NCBI GenBank assembly: GCA_017858735.1
Contig: JAFMBH010000009.1
Coordinates: 1 to 64,000 of the forward strand
Length of the DNA: 64,000 nt
Reading direction: 5' to 3'
Origin: Bacteroidota bacterium
Lineage (GTDB): Bacteria > Bacteroidota > Bacteroidia > Chitinophagales > Saprospiraceae
Within the stretch, counting starts at the first letter, position 1. Each line of letters opens with the position of its first letter. Made by a program: the position numbers and the translations under genes. This document shows, one piece after another, positions 16,338 to 24,352 of the stretch. Below the pieces are notes generated by a model that did no database searches, was not told the origin of the DNA, and saw only the letters and a program-made list of their open reading frames with translations.

Positions 16338-16444
16338 TTTTGTTTTATTTAAACGTCATGAATGTCAAAATGCTGCCTTATAAAAATACATATTTATTAA
16401 AATTTATCTGTAGTTGACCTAAAGTCCCTAAGCTTGCTTATTTT

Positions 16445-16452
16445 TACATTTG
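16445..16452 (+). promoter_or_regulatory. -7 promoter box of lepA; decides its start codon
   Basis: TACATTTG matches TAnnTTTG exactly. Transcription would start near 16459. The in-frame TTG at 16450 is then outside the transcript and the ATG at 16486 is favoured. A TTGAC lies upstream at 16414 but the spacing (over 25 bp) is too long to call a -33 element. Confidence 0.45.
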
Positions 16453-16485
16453 ATTTTGAATAGCAGAATTTATTTAAACAACAAT

Positions 16486-18282
16486 ATGAAATTTATAAGA
16501 AACTTTTGTGTCATTGCTCATATCGATCACGGAAAAAGTACGTTGTCTGACAGATTAATGGATTTCACACATACCATTGATAAACGGCAGATGAAAGATC
16601 AGGCGCTGGACAGTATGGATCTTGAAAGGGAGAGAGGCATTACCATAAAAAGTCATGCCGTTCAGATGTATTATCCTCATGACGATGGTAATAGGTACAC
16701 TTTTAATCTTATTGATACCCCGGGACACGTTGATTTTTCTTATGAGGTTTCTCGTTCTATTGCCGCTTGTGAAGGTGCTTTACTCCTTATTGACGCTACA
16801 CAGGGTATTCAGGCTCAAACTATTTCAAATCTTTATTTAGCTATTGAGCACGATCTTGAAATTATTCCTATCCTAAATAAGGTGGATATGGAAAATGCCA
16901 ATATTGAAGAAGTATCTGACCAGATAATTGACCTTATTGGTTGCAAAAAAGAGGATATTATTCTGGCGAGCGGAAAAACGGGTATTGGTGTTCCTGATAT
17001 TATGAAAGCAGTAGTAGATAGAATTCCCTGCCCAAAAGGTAATTCTGATGAGCCGTTGCAAGCACTGATTTTCGATTCCGTTTTTAACTCCTTCCGTGGG
17101 GTGATTGCCTATTTTAGAATTATGAATGGTACCTTGAAAAAGGGGGATAAAATCAGGTTTTTTTATGGTTCAAGGGAATATTTAGCTGATGAAATAGGCA
17201 TCTTACAAATAAATCAGATGCCTAGGGATGTACTGAAAACTGGTGATGTAGGTTACGTAATTACAGGTATAAAAGAGTCTAAAGAAATTAAAGTTGGAGA
17301 TACTATTACTCATGTGGACAGGCCTTGTAATGAGGCTATTCATGGATTCGAGGAGGTCAAACCAATGGTCTTCGCGGGTATTTTTCCTATCGATAATGAT
17401 GATTTTGAAGATTTAAGAGATAGTCTCGAAAAATTACAGCTAAATGATGCTTCCCTGGTTTTTGAAGCAGAAACTTCCCAGGCGCTGGGTTTTGGATTTC
17501 GTTGTGGATTCCTCGGTATGCTTCACCTGGAAATTATCCAGGAACGTTTATCAAGAGAGTTCAATATGGAGGTGATCACCACCGTTCCTAACGTTTCTTA
17601 TACCGTTACTACCACCAATAATGAAAAAGCGGTCGTTCGTACTCCCTCTGATTTGCCTGATCCCTCAAGGATAAGTAGCGTGGAAGAGCCTTATATTAGA
17701 GCGCAGATTATTACTAAGCCGGACTATATTGGCTCAATCATGAGCCTTTGTCTCGATAAAAGAGGTATTCTCTCCAGGCAGGTTTATCTGACGCCATATA
17801 GAGTTGAATTGAGTTTTGAACTTCCTTTAGCTGAAATTGTATTTGATTTTTATGATAGACTCAAATCTATTTCAAGAGGTTATGCTTCTTTCGATTATGC
17901 GTTAATTGATTACCGGGTTTCTGATTTGATTAAATTAGACATAAAATTAAATGGCGAAAATGTGGATGCCCTAACCGCATTGGTCCATAGGGATAAAGCG
18001 GATTATATAGGCAGGAAAATTTGTAAGCGCCTTAAGGATTTACTTCCAAAACAACAGTTTGTAATAGCTATTCAGGCAGCTATTGGTGCTAAAGTTATTG
18101 CAAGAGAAACTATTTCCGCTCTTCGAAAAGACGTTACGGCCAAATGTTATGGTGGAGATATTTCAAGGAAAAGAAAACTTCTGGAGAAGCAGAAAGAGGG
18201 TAAAAAGAAAATGAGACAAATTGGTTCAGTAGATGTTCCTCAAAAGGCTTTTCTTGAAGTGTTAAAGTTAGGTAATGATTGA
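16486..18282 (+). CDS. lepA: Elongation factor 4 (LepA) GTPase
   Basis: Ribosome-binding GTPase that remodels stalled or back-translocated ribosomes. From the ATG at 16486 ([19 protein letters not shown]) it is 598 aa, the usual LepA length. G1 is [10 protein letters not shown]3 DTPGHVDF, G4 NKVD (ILNKVDME), and RERGITI is the switch I region. The LepA-specific C-terminal domain is present, ending in [20 protein letters not shown], which is diagnostic. It is monocistronic; the following lipoprotein gene is 149 bp away. Confidence 0.97.
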   Translation: MKFIRNFCVIAHIDHGKSTLSDRLMDFTHTIDKRQMKDQALDSMDLERERGITIKSHAVQMYYPHDDGNRYTFNLIDTPGHVDFSYEVSRSIAACEGALLLIDATQGIQAQTISNLYLAIEHDLEIIPILNKVDMENANIEEVSDQIIDLIGCKKEDIILASGKTGIGVPDIMKAVVDRIPCPKGNSDEPLQALIFDSVFNSFRGVIAYFRIMNGTLKKGDKIRFFYGSREYLADEIGILQINQMPRDVLKTGDVGYVITGIKESKEIKVGDTITHVDRPCNEAIHGFEEVKPMVFAGIFPIDNDDFEDLRDSLEKLQLNDASLVFEAETSQALGFGFRCGFLGMLHLEIIQERLSREFNMEVITTVPNVSYTVTTTNNEKAVVRTPSDLPDPSRISSVEEPYIRAQIITKPDYIGSIMSLCLDKRGILSRQVYLTPYRVELSFELPLAEIVFDFYDRLKSISRGYASFDYALIDYRVSDLIKLDIKLNGENVDALTALVHRDKADYIGRKICKRLKDLLPKQQFVIAIQAAIGAKVIARETISALRKDVTAKCYGGDISRKRKLLEKQKEGKKKMRQIGSVDVPQKAFLEVLKLGND

Positions 18283-18431
18283 TTTTTATGAGAATTATGT
18301 CCATTATATTGAGGGGGTGATGCAAGCAATAAGGTAGGTCGAAAAAAATCAGGTATTCGTTTTTTTTCACCTTGTTGTTTGTATTTGTCCTGTTTTTATT
18401 CATAAGCTAAGGTTCAACACACCTCGTCCTA

Positions 18432-18914
18432 ATGTATAAATATTTTATTTTCCTCTTCTTGTTGTGTCTCTCTTTTTCTTGTACAAATGATATACCCAAT
18501 GAAAAGGCTGTTTTAAAAGAAAAGGTTGTTTCCTTTGAACGAATCTCATGGAAAAATCTTGATAGTTTGAAAATAGCATACTATTATGACGCAGACTATG
18601 GAGACTATTTGGGAAAACCTACTTTTTCTAAGGAATCTATGGCGTGGAATGGTAAAAATGTTATTATAGAAGGATATTGGATTCCTGTGTCTGAAATAGG
18701 CGATAGTACCGTTTCTGTCTTGTCAGCGCTACCTTATGCTCAATGCTTTTTTTGCAGTGGGGCGGGCATAGAAACCGTTATACAAATAAAAGCGGAAGGA
18801 AATATTAAAAGAATGGAAACAGATGAAAAGGTTTCGTTGAAAGGTAGATTGTTTCTCAATAGCGATAATCCAATGGAACTATATTATCAATTGGTGAACG
18901 CCTCCTTACATTAA
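18432..18914 (+). CDS. Small lipoprotein with a CFFC motif
   Basis: A 160-aa protein. The signal peptide ends LLCLSFSC, so the Cys is a likely lipidation site (with TNDIP following). The mature part has MAWNGKNVIIEGYWIPVSE, then LPYAQCFFCSGAGIETVI and VSLKGRLFLN. The pattern 'G-v-i-GY-iP...(s)lP...CfFCgga' resembles DUF3299-like lipoproteins that may bind metal through the two Cys, but the assignment is weak. Ends at a terminator. No operon partner. Confidence 0.6.
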   Translation: MYKYFIFLFLLCLSFSCTNDIPNEKAVLKEKVVSFERISWKNLDSLKIAYYYDADYGDYLGKPTFSKESMAWNGKNVIIEGYWIPVSEIGDSTVSVLSALPYAQCFFCSGAGIETVIQIKAEGNIKRMETDEKVSLKGRLFLNSDNPMELYYQLVNASLH

Positions 18915-18952
18915 AAAACCGCCACTAAACTTAATTAATGACGGTTTTTTTT
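18915..18952 (+). terminator. Terminator of the CFFC lipoprotein gene
   Basis: AAAAACCG-CCACTAAACTTAATTAATGA-CGGTTTTT with a run of eight T, immediately after the stop codon. The stem can extend by CA/TG pairing with one mismatch. Confidence 0.75.
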
Positions 18953-18974
18953 GTTTTTTCAAGCCGGAAGTAAA

Positions 18975-19070
18975 TTAGAAACGACGCGATGAACGCTGAA
19001 AAGAATTCATTGTCGCTATAATAGTACCTCCCAAAGCAAAAGAAGCAAAAGCTGTGTAAATAATTAACAT
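18975..19070 (-). CDS. Possible 31-aa single-span membrane peptide
   Basis: In the otherwise empty 367-bp gap at 18915-19281, a complete ATG frame on the minus strand encodes a peptide starting MLIIYTAFASFALGGTIIAT and ending SFQRSSRRF. One hydrophobic helix with Gly-Gly is followed by an Arg-rich cytoplasmic tail, as in genuine small membrane proteins. A TATTTTTG box on the same strand (19137-19144) lies about 67 bp upstream, and no larger gene competes for the space. Conservation is unknown, so the call is tentative. The rest of the gap (19145-19281) is AT-rich with nothing recognisable. Confidence 0.35.
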   Translation of the reverse strand: MLIIYTAFASFALGGTIIATMNSFQRSSRRF

Positions 19071-19136
19071 GACCTTTAGTTTTAATCGTTAATGATTGCG
19101 GATATCCGCGTTCTAAGGAGTCATGTTCATTGGGAT

Positions 19137-19144
19137 CAAAAATA
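19137..19144 (-). promoter_or_regulatory. Candidate -7 promoter box for the 31-aa peptide
   Basis: On the minus strand this reads TATTTTTG, an exact match to the Bacteroidota box. No -33 partner was found. Confidence 0.3.
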
Positions 19145-19281
19145 GCACCTGTAAAAAGCGACTTTTCGCCTTCTTTGGTGCTTTACTGTGACAATAATAA
19201 TTAAAATATTTATAAACGAAAAACTTTTCACAAAAAAAATCTGCTAAAATTTATTTTTTTATTTAAAAGAAGATTTAAGAG

Positions 19282-19485
19282 TTAGTTCAGTTGATTTTTC
19301 TTTGTGAAGGCAGAATTTTGGAGTTTCACCCAATACCTAAACTTATTTTCAAGCAATACTACCTGATTTTTCCAATCGGGATTGATTTCAAGCAGGGCGG
19401 CTATTTTTGCGCATTCGATAGGGGAGGCAATACCAAGGAGGTATTTCTTTAACAAACCTGATTTAAAAAATTGATCCTTCTGCAT
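19282..19485 (-). CDS. 67-aa protein resembling the N-terminus of an anti-sigma factor
   Basis: The sequence SGLLKKYLLGIASPIECAKIA resembles the 'SGLLE-YvlGlaspEEaaeve' opening of Bacteroidota anti-sigma factors. ALLEINPDWKNQVVLLEN matches the helix that follows. After that the protein stops, with no transmembrane helix and no periplasmic domain. There is no sigma factor gene beside it. It follows the membrane phosphoesterase gene by 23 bp and is probably cotranscribed. It may be a stand-alone sigma-binding domain or a remnant of a longer gene. Confidence 0.5.
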   Translation of the reverse strand: MQKDQFFKSGLLKKYLLGIASPIECAKIAALLEINPDWKNQVVLLENKFRYWVKLQNSAFTKKNQLN

Positions 19486-19508
19486 TTCATTAAACTTTGA
19501 AAAAATAA

Positions 19509-20729
19509 TCAGACGATTTCTATTAAAGTTACCTCAGGCAATATACCAACCCGACCCGGGTAGCCCAAATGCCCTAAACCACGATTAACATAAAGCATTT
19601 GATTTCCCTTTTTGTATATACCTGCCCATTGTTTGTAAACATATTGTATCGGGCTCCATTGAATAATTCCTGGTATTTCAACGCCAAACTGAAATCCATG
19701 AGTATGACCCGAGAAAGTGATGGCAATTTCCTTAAACTCAGTAACCACCTCATGTGACCAATGGGAGGGGTCATGTGATAAAAGTAACTTCAGATCTGTT
19801 TTTTCAACACCGGCAAAAGATTCTTTTAATTTTCCATATTTAGGAAATCTCATGTGCGTTGAATAATTTTCAACACCAATAATTCCCACGCTCTTACCAT
19901 TAATTTCAACGACACTATGCTCATTTGTTAGCAGTGACCAACCCATCTCTTTATGGTACAGCTTTAATTGATCTAAATTAGCTTGTTTCTTTTCTGAACT
20001 TTCCCATTGGACATAATCACCGTAATCGTGATTTCCTAATATAGAAAATACGCCATATTTAGATTTTATATTCTTTAAAATAGGGAGAAGAGGAACGACC
20101 TCGTCTGCTGTATTGTTTACTAAATCTCCTGTAAAAAATACCAGGTCGGCATTTTGTGCATTGACGATATCCACCGCCTTTTTTACCTCATCGGGGTACA
20201 AAAAGCTGCCGGAATGAATATCAGATATTTGAATAATTTTTAACCCAAGGAGTTGTTCTGGAATACCCGCTATGTTAACTTGAGTCTTTCGAAGTTGGAA
20301 GCGATAAGCATTTCTAAATATTCCGTAAGTTAAGCTGATTAAAGGTATAGCACCTATAAATAGGCCAAATTGGCTTAAAAACCTTGACCTAGACGGATTA
20401 AATGACTCACTGGGCTTAAAATAATCAAAAATCCATTGAAAACCTCTGTAAATATCATCTATAAATAGAAAGGGCAGAACGAGAAATTTCGAGAAATAAG
20501 TTATAAAAACTAAGGATCTTAATATGGTTAAAGCTACTTTATCCCACTCCGACAGTAAGCCAGCAGTGTAGGCCATAGTAAAGGAAATCATGATAATATT
20601 CAAACTGAAAAAAATGACTTTTGACCATGTCCTTGCCGACAAGGAATAATTGGCAAAAACTACTTTTAATGCCTGGTAAGCATACAGATCGATGGATATT
20701 AATAAAAGGACTAAAAAAAGGGTGCGCAT
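19509..20729 (-). CDS. Membrane-anchored metallophosphoesterase (YkuE-like)
   Basis: A 406-aa protein. The first ~140 residues contain about four or five hydrophobic helices (LFLVLLLISIDLYAYQAL, FFSLNIIMISFTMAYTAG, ILRSLVFITYFSKFLVLPFLF, FGLFIGAIPLISLTYGIF). A calcineurin-like domain follows, with IIQISDIHSG (metal-binding DxH), FFTGDLVN (GDxx), ILGNHDYGDY (GNHD), LLSHDPSHW and FSGHTHGFQFG (GHTHG). The motif order fits bacterial YkuE-type enzymes that act at the membrane. The substrate is unknown. First gene of a pair with the anti-sigma-like protein. Confidence 0.88.
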   Translation of the reverse strand: MRTLFLVLLLISIDLYAYQALKVVFANYSLSARTWSKVIFFSLNIIMISFTMAYTAGLLSEWDKVALTILRSLVFITYFSKFLVLPFLFIDDIYRGFQWIFDYFKPSESFNPSRSRFLSQFGLFIGAIPLISLTYGIFRNAYRFQLRKTQVNIAGIPEQLLGLKIIQISDIHSGSFLYPDEVKKAVDIVNAQNADLVFFTGDLVNNTADEVVPLLPILKNIKSKYGVFSILGNHDYGDYVQWESSEKKQANLDQLKLYHKEMGWSLLTNEHSVVEINGKSVGIIGVENYSTHMRFPKYGKLKESFAGVEKTDLKLLLSHDPSHWSHEVVTEFKEIAITFSGHTHGFQFGVEIPGIIQWSPIQYVYKQWAGIYKKGNQMLYVNRGLGHLGYPGRVGILPEVTLIEIV

Positions 20730-20799
20730 TATTTATTTATTTATTAGCCTTAGCATAACACAACAAGCGGGGTAATGGTTTATTTAATTTAAAATGAAT

Positions 20800-20807
20800 T
20801 AACTTTG
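20800..20807 (+). promoter_or_regulatory. -7 promoter box upstream of the 20839 gene
   Basis: TAACTTTG matches TAnnTTTG exactly, about 31 bp before the ATG at 20839. It would drive the short secreted-protein gene and perhaps the flavoprotein/DoxX genes downstream. Confidence 0.45.
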
Positions 20808-20838
20808 CCACTGATTACTCAATACTCAAGCATTGAAA

Positions 20839-21255
20839 ATGTCTCTGAACGTGTTTTATTTTATTTTTTTATTATTATCACTTATACCATTTCAGCTGAG
20901 AGCACAATGGTCTAAAACAGTTCATCAGTCCATTGTACTTCCAGATACGATAACTCGATTTTCTATTCAATCCCATACGTCTTTTGATACTGTTTTTTGG
21001 ATAGGCTCAGATATCATTTTGGAGACAAACGTATCCATGTCAGGGGCAAAGGAATCTGTTTTCGAATACTTTATTGTTTCGGATCGTTATAAATGGAAAC
21101 TTGTTCATGACAGTATCTGGTCCTTAAAACCTGTTTTTCCAACATTGAATAAGCTTCAGGATATCACAGAACAGGTGAAAATAAAGATGTATATTCCTGA
21201 ATATTTCCAGCATTCGGTGGATTCTATTTTTGTTAGAAATCCTTTAAAAGATTAA
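20839..21255 (+). CDS. Small secreted protein of unknown function
   Basis: 138 aa from the ATG at 20839; a TTG two codons upstream is also in frame but less likely. A signal peptide (VFYFIFLLLSLIPFQLRAQ) ends in a typical AQ cleavage site. The mature part is beta-rich with TITRFSIQSHTSFDTVFW, WIGSDIILETNVSMSG and VKIKMYIPEYFQHSVDSIFV. The repeating hydrophobic/polar pattern, with VKIKMYIPE near the end, recalls adhesin-like (DUF2807-type) beta-helical proteins, but it is too short to say. It precedes the COG2509 gene by 24 bp. Confidence 0.6.
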   Translation: MSLNVFYFIFLLLSLIPFQLRAQWSKTVHQSIVLPDTITRFSIQSHTSFDTVFWIGSDIILETNVSMSGAKESVFEYFIVSDRYKWKLVHDSIWSLKPVFPTLNKLQDITEQVKIKMYIPEYFQHSVDSIFVRNPLKD

Positions 21256-21279
21256 TCAGCGAGTTTTTAGACGGAAAAT

Positions 21280-22839
21280 ATGACTAAAGACATGGAAATT
21301 GGAATTTTGCCTGACTTTGCCTCTAATCAAGAAGCAATTAAAACAACTATTAGCCAAACTTTAGGTATTGATGAAACAGATTTTACTTTTAAAATAGTGA
21401 GACGATCTGTTGATGCAAGAGGTAAAACACCGCTTATTCGGCTAAAATGCCAGGTCTTTATTTCTGTGCCTCCTCCGGAGGAATTGGCATTTGACCCACA
21501 TTGGCAATGGGTGGGAGGTAAAAAAAAGGTCATTATTGTGGGTGCCGGACCCGCTGGCTATTTTGCCGCTTTACAATGCATTACTTTAGGGTTGTTGCCC
21601 ATAATCATTGACAGAGGTAAAGATGTAAGGGCGCGACGTCGCGATTTAAAAGCCATACAGCAAAATGGTCTGGTAGATCCTGATTCAAATTATTGTTTTG
21701 GTGAAGGGGGGGCAGGCACCTATTCGGACGGTAAGCTTTATACCCGATCACATAAAAGGGGCTCCATTGAAAATGTTTTGCAAATATTGGTTAAACATGG
21801 CGCAAATCCGGATATACTGGTTGACGCTCATCCACATATTGGTTCCAATAAGTTACCCCAGATCGTTACTAATCTTAGAAACACCATTCTGGCCTTCGGA
21901 GGAGAGGTGCATTTTGAGGAAAAAGTCGTCGATTTTGTAAAAAAAGGAAATAGGTTGACTGGCGTCATCACGCAAAATGAAAAAAAATGGGAAGGTGACG
22001 CTGTTATTTTAGCTACTGGACACTCGGCGCGTGATATTTATTATTTGTTAGCTAAGCACGGTATTTTAATTGAACAAAAACCTTTTGCTTTGGGCGTAAG
22101 GATAGAACACCCACAGCCGTTAATAGATAAAATTCAATATGGGCAGGAAAATCGGCCCGACGCACTGCCCGCCTCTAGTTATAAACTGGTCACTCAGGTT
22201 GAAAATCGAGGTGTTTTTTCCTTTTGTATGTGTCCAGGCGGCCTCATTGTTCCTGCTTCAACCTCCCCCGGTGAAATAGTCGTCAACGGTATGTCTATGT
22301 CCAGGAGGGATTCACCATTTGCCAACGCAGGTACTGTTGTTTCTATTGAAATGGATGACCTGAAAGCTTATCAGGATAAGGGTGTTTTTGCCGGTCTCGC
22401 TTTTCAACAAGACGTGGAACAGAATATGTTTAGTGTGACTAATGGTACACAAAAGGCACCTGCTCAGAGACTTACTGATTTTGTAAATGGTAAGTTAAGC
22501 CAGTCACTTCCAAAAAGTAGTTACATACCCGGACTTACGCCTGCCTATTTGAATGCTTTATTACCCTATTTTGTGTATAAAAGATTAAAGAAAGGGGTAC
22601 AGGATTTTGCTAAAAAAATGAACGGATATTACACGTCGGAAGCGGTCGTTGTCGGTATTGAGAGTCGAACGAGTTCTCCCGTGAGAATTCCAAGGGATAA
22701 TCAGACACTAATGCATCCTGAATGCATAGGTTTGTTTCCAAGTGGAGAAGGCGCCGGGTATGCAGGCGGAATTTTATCGGCAGCTATGGACGGGCAGAAT
22801 GTGGCCCGTGCCGTATTTAATTTTTTAAATGAAAACTAA
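21280..22839 (+). CDS. FAD-dependent oxidoreductase, COG2509 family
   Basis: A 519-aa uncharacterised flavin dehydrogenase. The Rossmann FAD site is VIIVGAGPAGYFAAL near residues 84-98. GEGGAGTYSDGKLYTR and CMCPGGLIVPAST are highly typical of this family, as are ILATGHSARDIY and FPSGEGAGYAGGILSAAMDG near the C-terminus, which completes the FAD site. The N-terminal ~80 residues form a small ferredoxin-like domain (IVRRSVDARGKTPLIRLKC) that is usual in COG2509. The substrate is unknown. The DoxX-like gene follows 5 bp later, so the two are probably cotranscribed. Confidence 0.88.
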   Translation: MTKDMEIGILPDFASNQEAIKTTISQTLGIDETDFTFKIVRRSVDARGKTPLIRLKCQVFISVPPPEELAFDPHWQWVGGKKKVIIVGAGPAGYFAALQCITLGLLPIIIDRGKDVRARRRDLKAIQQNGLVDPDSNYCFGEGGAGTYSDGKLYTRSHKRGSIENVLQILVKHGANPDILVDAHPHIGSNKLPQIVTNLRNTILAFGGEVHFEEKVVDFVKKGNRLTGVITQNEKKWEGDAVILATGHSARDIYYLLAKHGILIEQKPFALGVRIEHPQPLIDKIQYGQENRPDALPASSYKLVTQVENRGVFSFCMCPGGLIVPASTSPGEIVVNGMSMSRRDSPFANAGTVVSIEMDDLKAYQDKGVFAGLAFQQDVEQNMFSVTNGTQKAPAQRLTDFVNGKLSQSLPKSSYIPGLTPAYLNALLPYFVYKRLKKGVQDFAKKMNGYYTSEAVVVGIESRTSSPVRIPRDNQTLMHPECIGLFPSGEGAGYAGGILSAAMDGQNVARAVFNFLNEN

Positions 22840-22844
22840 TTATA

Positions 22845-23258
22845 ATGAAAGATATTTTTGATTTATTGGGACGAATTTTTATTTCCTTTATTTTCTTTTT
22901 TGAGGCTTATGATGCTTTATTTTTTTTCAAGGATACAAAAAATCAGATGACCGAATATGGTCTTTTGTGGCAACAGGACTTCTTGCTTTATTTGTCTATT
23001 TTTGTTCTCATTTTAGGCAGCCTTTTAATCCTGTTGGGTTATAGACCGTCTTTCGGAGCTATTCTTATCCTTTTGTATTGGTTGCCAATGACTTTTATTG
23101 TCTTTCCGTTTTGGGAAGCAGAAAATGAGGTGAGAAGAGAAGTATCGGTGCATTTTATGAAGAATATGGCCATTTCCGGAGGCTTGTTCCTCGTTCTGGT
23201 AAATGGTGCAGGAAGGTGGAGTATGCGCAGACTCTTTGCAACAAGTTATGTTCGCTAA
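22845..23258 (+). CDS. DoxX-like four-helix membrane protein
   Basis: A 137-aa inner-membrane protein with four predicted helices: near 8-26 (GRIFISFIFFFEAYDALFF), 47-66 (LLYLSIFVLILGSLLILLG), 70-90 (FGAILILLYWLPMTFIVFPF) and 109-125 (MAISGGLFLVLVNGAG). FEAYD in helix 1, LGYRPSFGAILLL-type loop, and the 'HFMKNMAISGGLFLV' segment fit the DoxX/TQO_small family. Coupling to the upstream flavoprotein suggests an electron-transfer role, but this is unproven. No catalytic residues are obvious. Confidence 0.75.
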   Translation: MKDIFDLLGRIFISFIFFFEAYDALFFFKDTKNQMTEYGLLWQQDFLLYLSIFVLILGSLLILLGYRPSFGAILILLYWLPMTFIVFPFWEAENEVRREVSVHFMKNMAISGGLFLVLVNGAGRWSMRRLFATSYVR

Positions 23259-23297
23259 ATAAAGTTGGCTATTTTTTAAAACTCAAAATATGAAAAG

Positions 23298-24059
23298 GTG
23301 ATTCAAGCAGTTATTGTTGAAGATGAGCTGAGTAGTCGCAATAATCTAAAGAATTTATTGGCTCAGTACGCAAAGGATATTGAAATTGTAGGTGAAGCTG
23401 AAAGTATTGACGACGCCGTAATTACTTTTAAAGGGCTTTCAAAACAACCCGATGTAGCTTTTTTAGATATTAATCTTTCCGATGGATTGGTTTTTAGTTT
23501 ATTGAATAAACTCAGACCTTTCCAATTCGAAATTATTTTTGTCACCGCATTCGAAGAATATGCAGTGAAAGCTTGTGAATATAGCTCTATCGGTTATATA
23601 TTGAAGCCTATAGATCCCGATGCCTTGAAAGAAGCAATAGATCGGATTCCTAAAAATGGAAAAAATCAGATTGAAAAAAGACTGGAGATTTTTAATAGCC
23701 ATTATAATAATCCTAATGTTTTTTCGAAAATGAGTATCGCCGCCGTTGATGGTATTTATTTTGTCAATATCACAGATATTATCCGATTTGAAGCAGAAGA
23801 TAATTATACCCATATTTTCTTGCAAACAGGGGAGAAGATAACAGCGTCAAAAACCATCAAAGCCTACGAGGAATTATTAGCTTCTTATAATTTCTACAGA
23901 GTACACAAAAGACATGTGATAAACCTTAATTGTATGAAAAAATACCTGAAGGGCGATGGGAATATTGTTATTATGGAAGATGATACCCATATTGAGGTTT
24001 CAAGAAGGAGAAGGGCGTCATTTCTTGAAAAATTAAGAGACCTGCAGGAAGGCAATTAA
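23298..24059 (+). CDS. LytTR-type response regulator of the peptide cassette
   Basis: A 253-aa regulator. The receiver domain (residues 2-115) has VIVEDE, the phosphoacceptor Asp57 in DVAFLDINLSDG, Thr83 in FVTAFEEYAVKA and Lys103 in YILKPIDPDAL. A LytTR DNA-binding domain (about 145-245) shows IIRFEAEDNYTHIFL, KAYEELLASYNFYRVHKRHVI (shown as FYRVHKRHVINLN) and SRRRRASFLEKL. The start codon is GTG, overlapping the stop of a three-codon ATG-AAA-AGG-TGA frame. It lies next to a GG-leader peptide gene (75 bp downstream) and a LytS-type kinase, its likely partner. Confidence 0.92.
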   Translation: MIQAVIVEDELSSRNNLKNLLAQYAKDIEIVGEAESIDDAVITFKGLSKQPDVAFLDINLSDGLVFSLLNKLRPFQFEIIFVTAFEEYAVKACEYSSIGYILKPIDPDALKEAIDRIPKNGKNQIEKRLEIFNSHYNNPNVFSKMSIAAVDGIYFVNITDIIRFEAEDNYTHIFLQTGEKITASKTIKAYEELLASYNFYRVHKRHVINLNCMKKYLKGDGNIVIMEDDTHIEVSRRRRASFLEKLRDLQEGN

Positions 24060-24075
24060 AATGTAATGCATTTCT

Positions 24076-24106
24076 TTTGAAATATTGTTTTTTTTCATTA
24101 ATTTTG
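24076..24106 (+). promoter_or_regulatory. Near-consensus Bacteroidota promoter of the GG-leader peptide gene
   Basis: TTTG at 24076-24079, a 19-bp spacer, and TAATTTTG at 24099-24106 match the TTTG-N19-TAnnTTTG consensus exactly. Transcription would start near 24113, giving a leader of about 22 nt. An ATTTC-TTTT-GAAAT inverted repeat (24070-24083) covers the -33 element and could be an operator. Confidence 0.7.
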
Positions 24107-24134
24107 CCATACTACATTTTAATTTTTATAAACT

Positions 24135-24275
24135 ATGAGAAAAAAAGAACTAAAATTAGAGGAGCTTCAAAAAAAATTAAAGGTCGTGAAAAATCAGGAT
24201 CTTAAAAAAGTGACGGGCGGCAAACAATCTGGCGGCTCGTGGAATAACGGTTGTGGAGGTATCATTCCCCTATGA
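24135..24275 (+). CDS. 46-aa double-glycine-leader peptide (RiPP, bacteriocin or pheromone precursor-like)
   Basis: An ATG frame encoding 46 aa. The leader starts MRKKELKLEELQKKLKVV and runs NQDLKKVTGG, with Gly-Gly at residues 28-29. The core is KQSGGSWNNGCGGIIPL (17 aa) with one Cys and six Gly. A charged amphipathic leader of this form ('LSREELKKVxGG') is known from ComC/Blp-type bacteriocin and pheromone leaders and from natural-product precursors of Bacteroidota, cut after GG by C39-peptidase transporters. The gene sits between a near-perfect promoter and a strong terminator and between the genes of a two-component pair. No exporter or modifying enzyme lies nearby. Processing, modification and target are unknown. 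Confidence 0.75.
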   Translation: MRKKELKLEELQKKLKVVKNQDLKKVTGGKQSGGSWNNGCGGIIPL

Positions 24276-24297
24276 TTTTATTCTAACTTTCTTCAAA

Positions 24298-24331
24298 GGG
24301 CTGTAATTAATTTTAATTACAGCCCTTTTTA
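24298..24331 (+). terminator. Strong intrinsic terminator of the peptide gene
   Basis: GGGCTGTAATTAA followed by TT and its exact complement TTAATTACAGCCC, then TTTTTA. The 12-13 bp stem is perfect. It ends 22 bp before the kinase start codon, so it separates a short monocistronic peptide mRNA from the kinase gene and may allow limited read-through. Confidence 0.9.
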
Positions 24332-24352
24332 TTTACCTTTTAATTGCAGAAA

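Noticed and set aside
16450-16485. Upstream TTG start for lepA
   Set aside because: It overlaps the -7 box and would extend LepA beyond its usual 598-600 residues; the ATG at 16486 gives the exact length.
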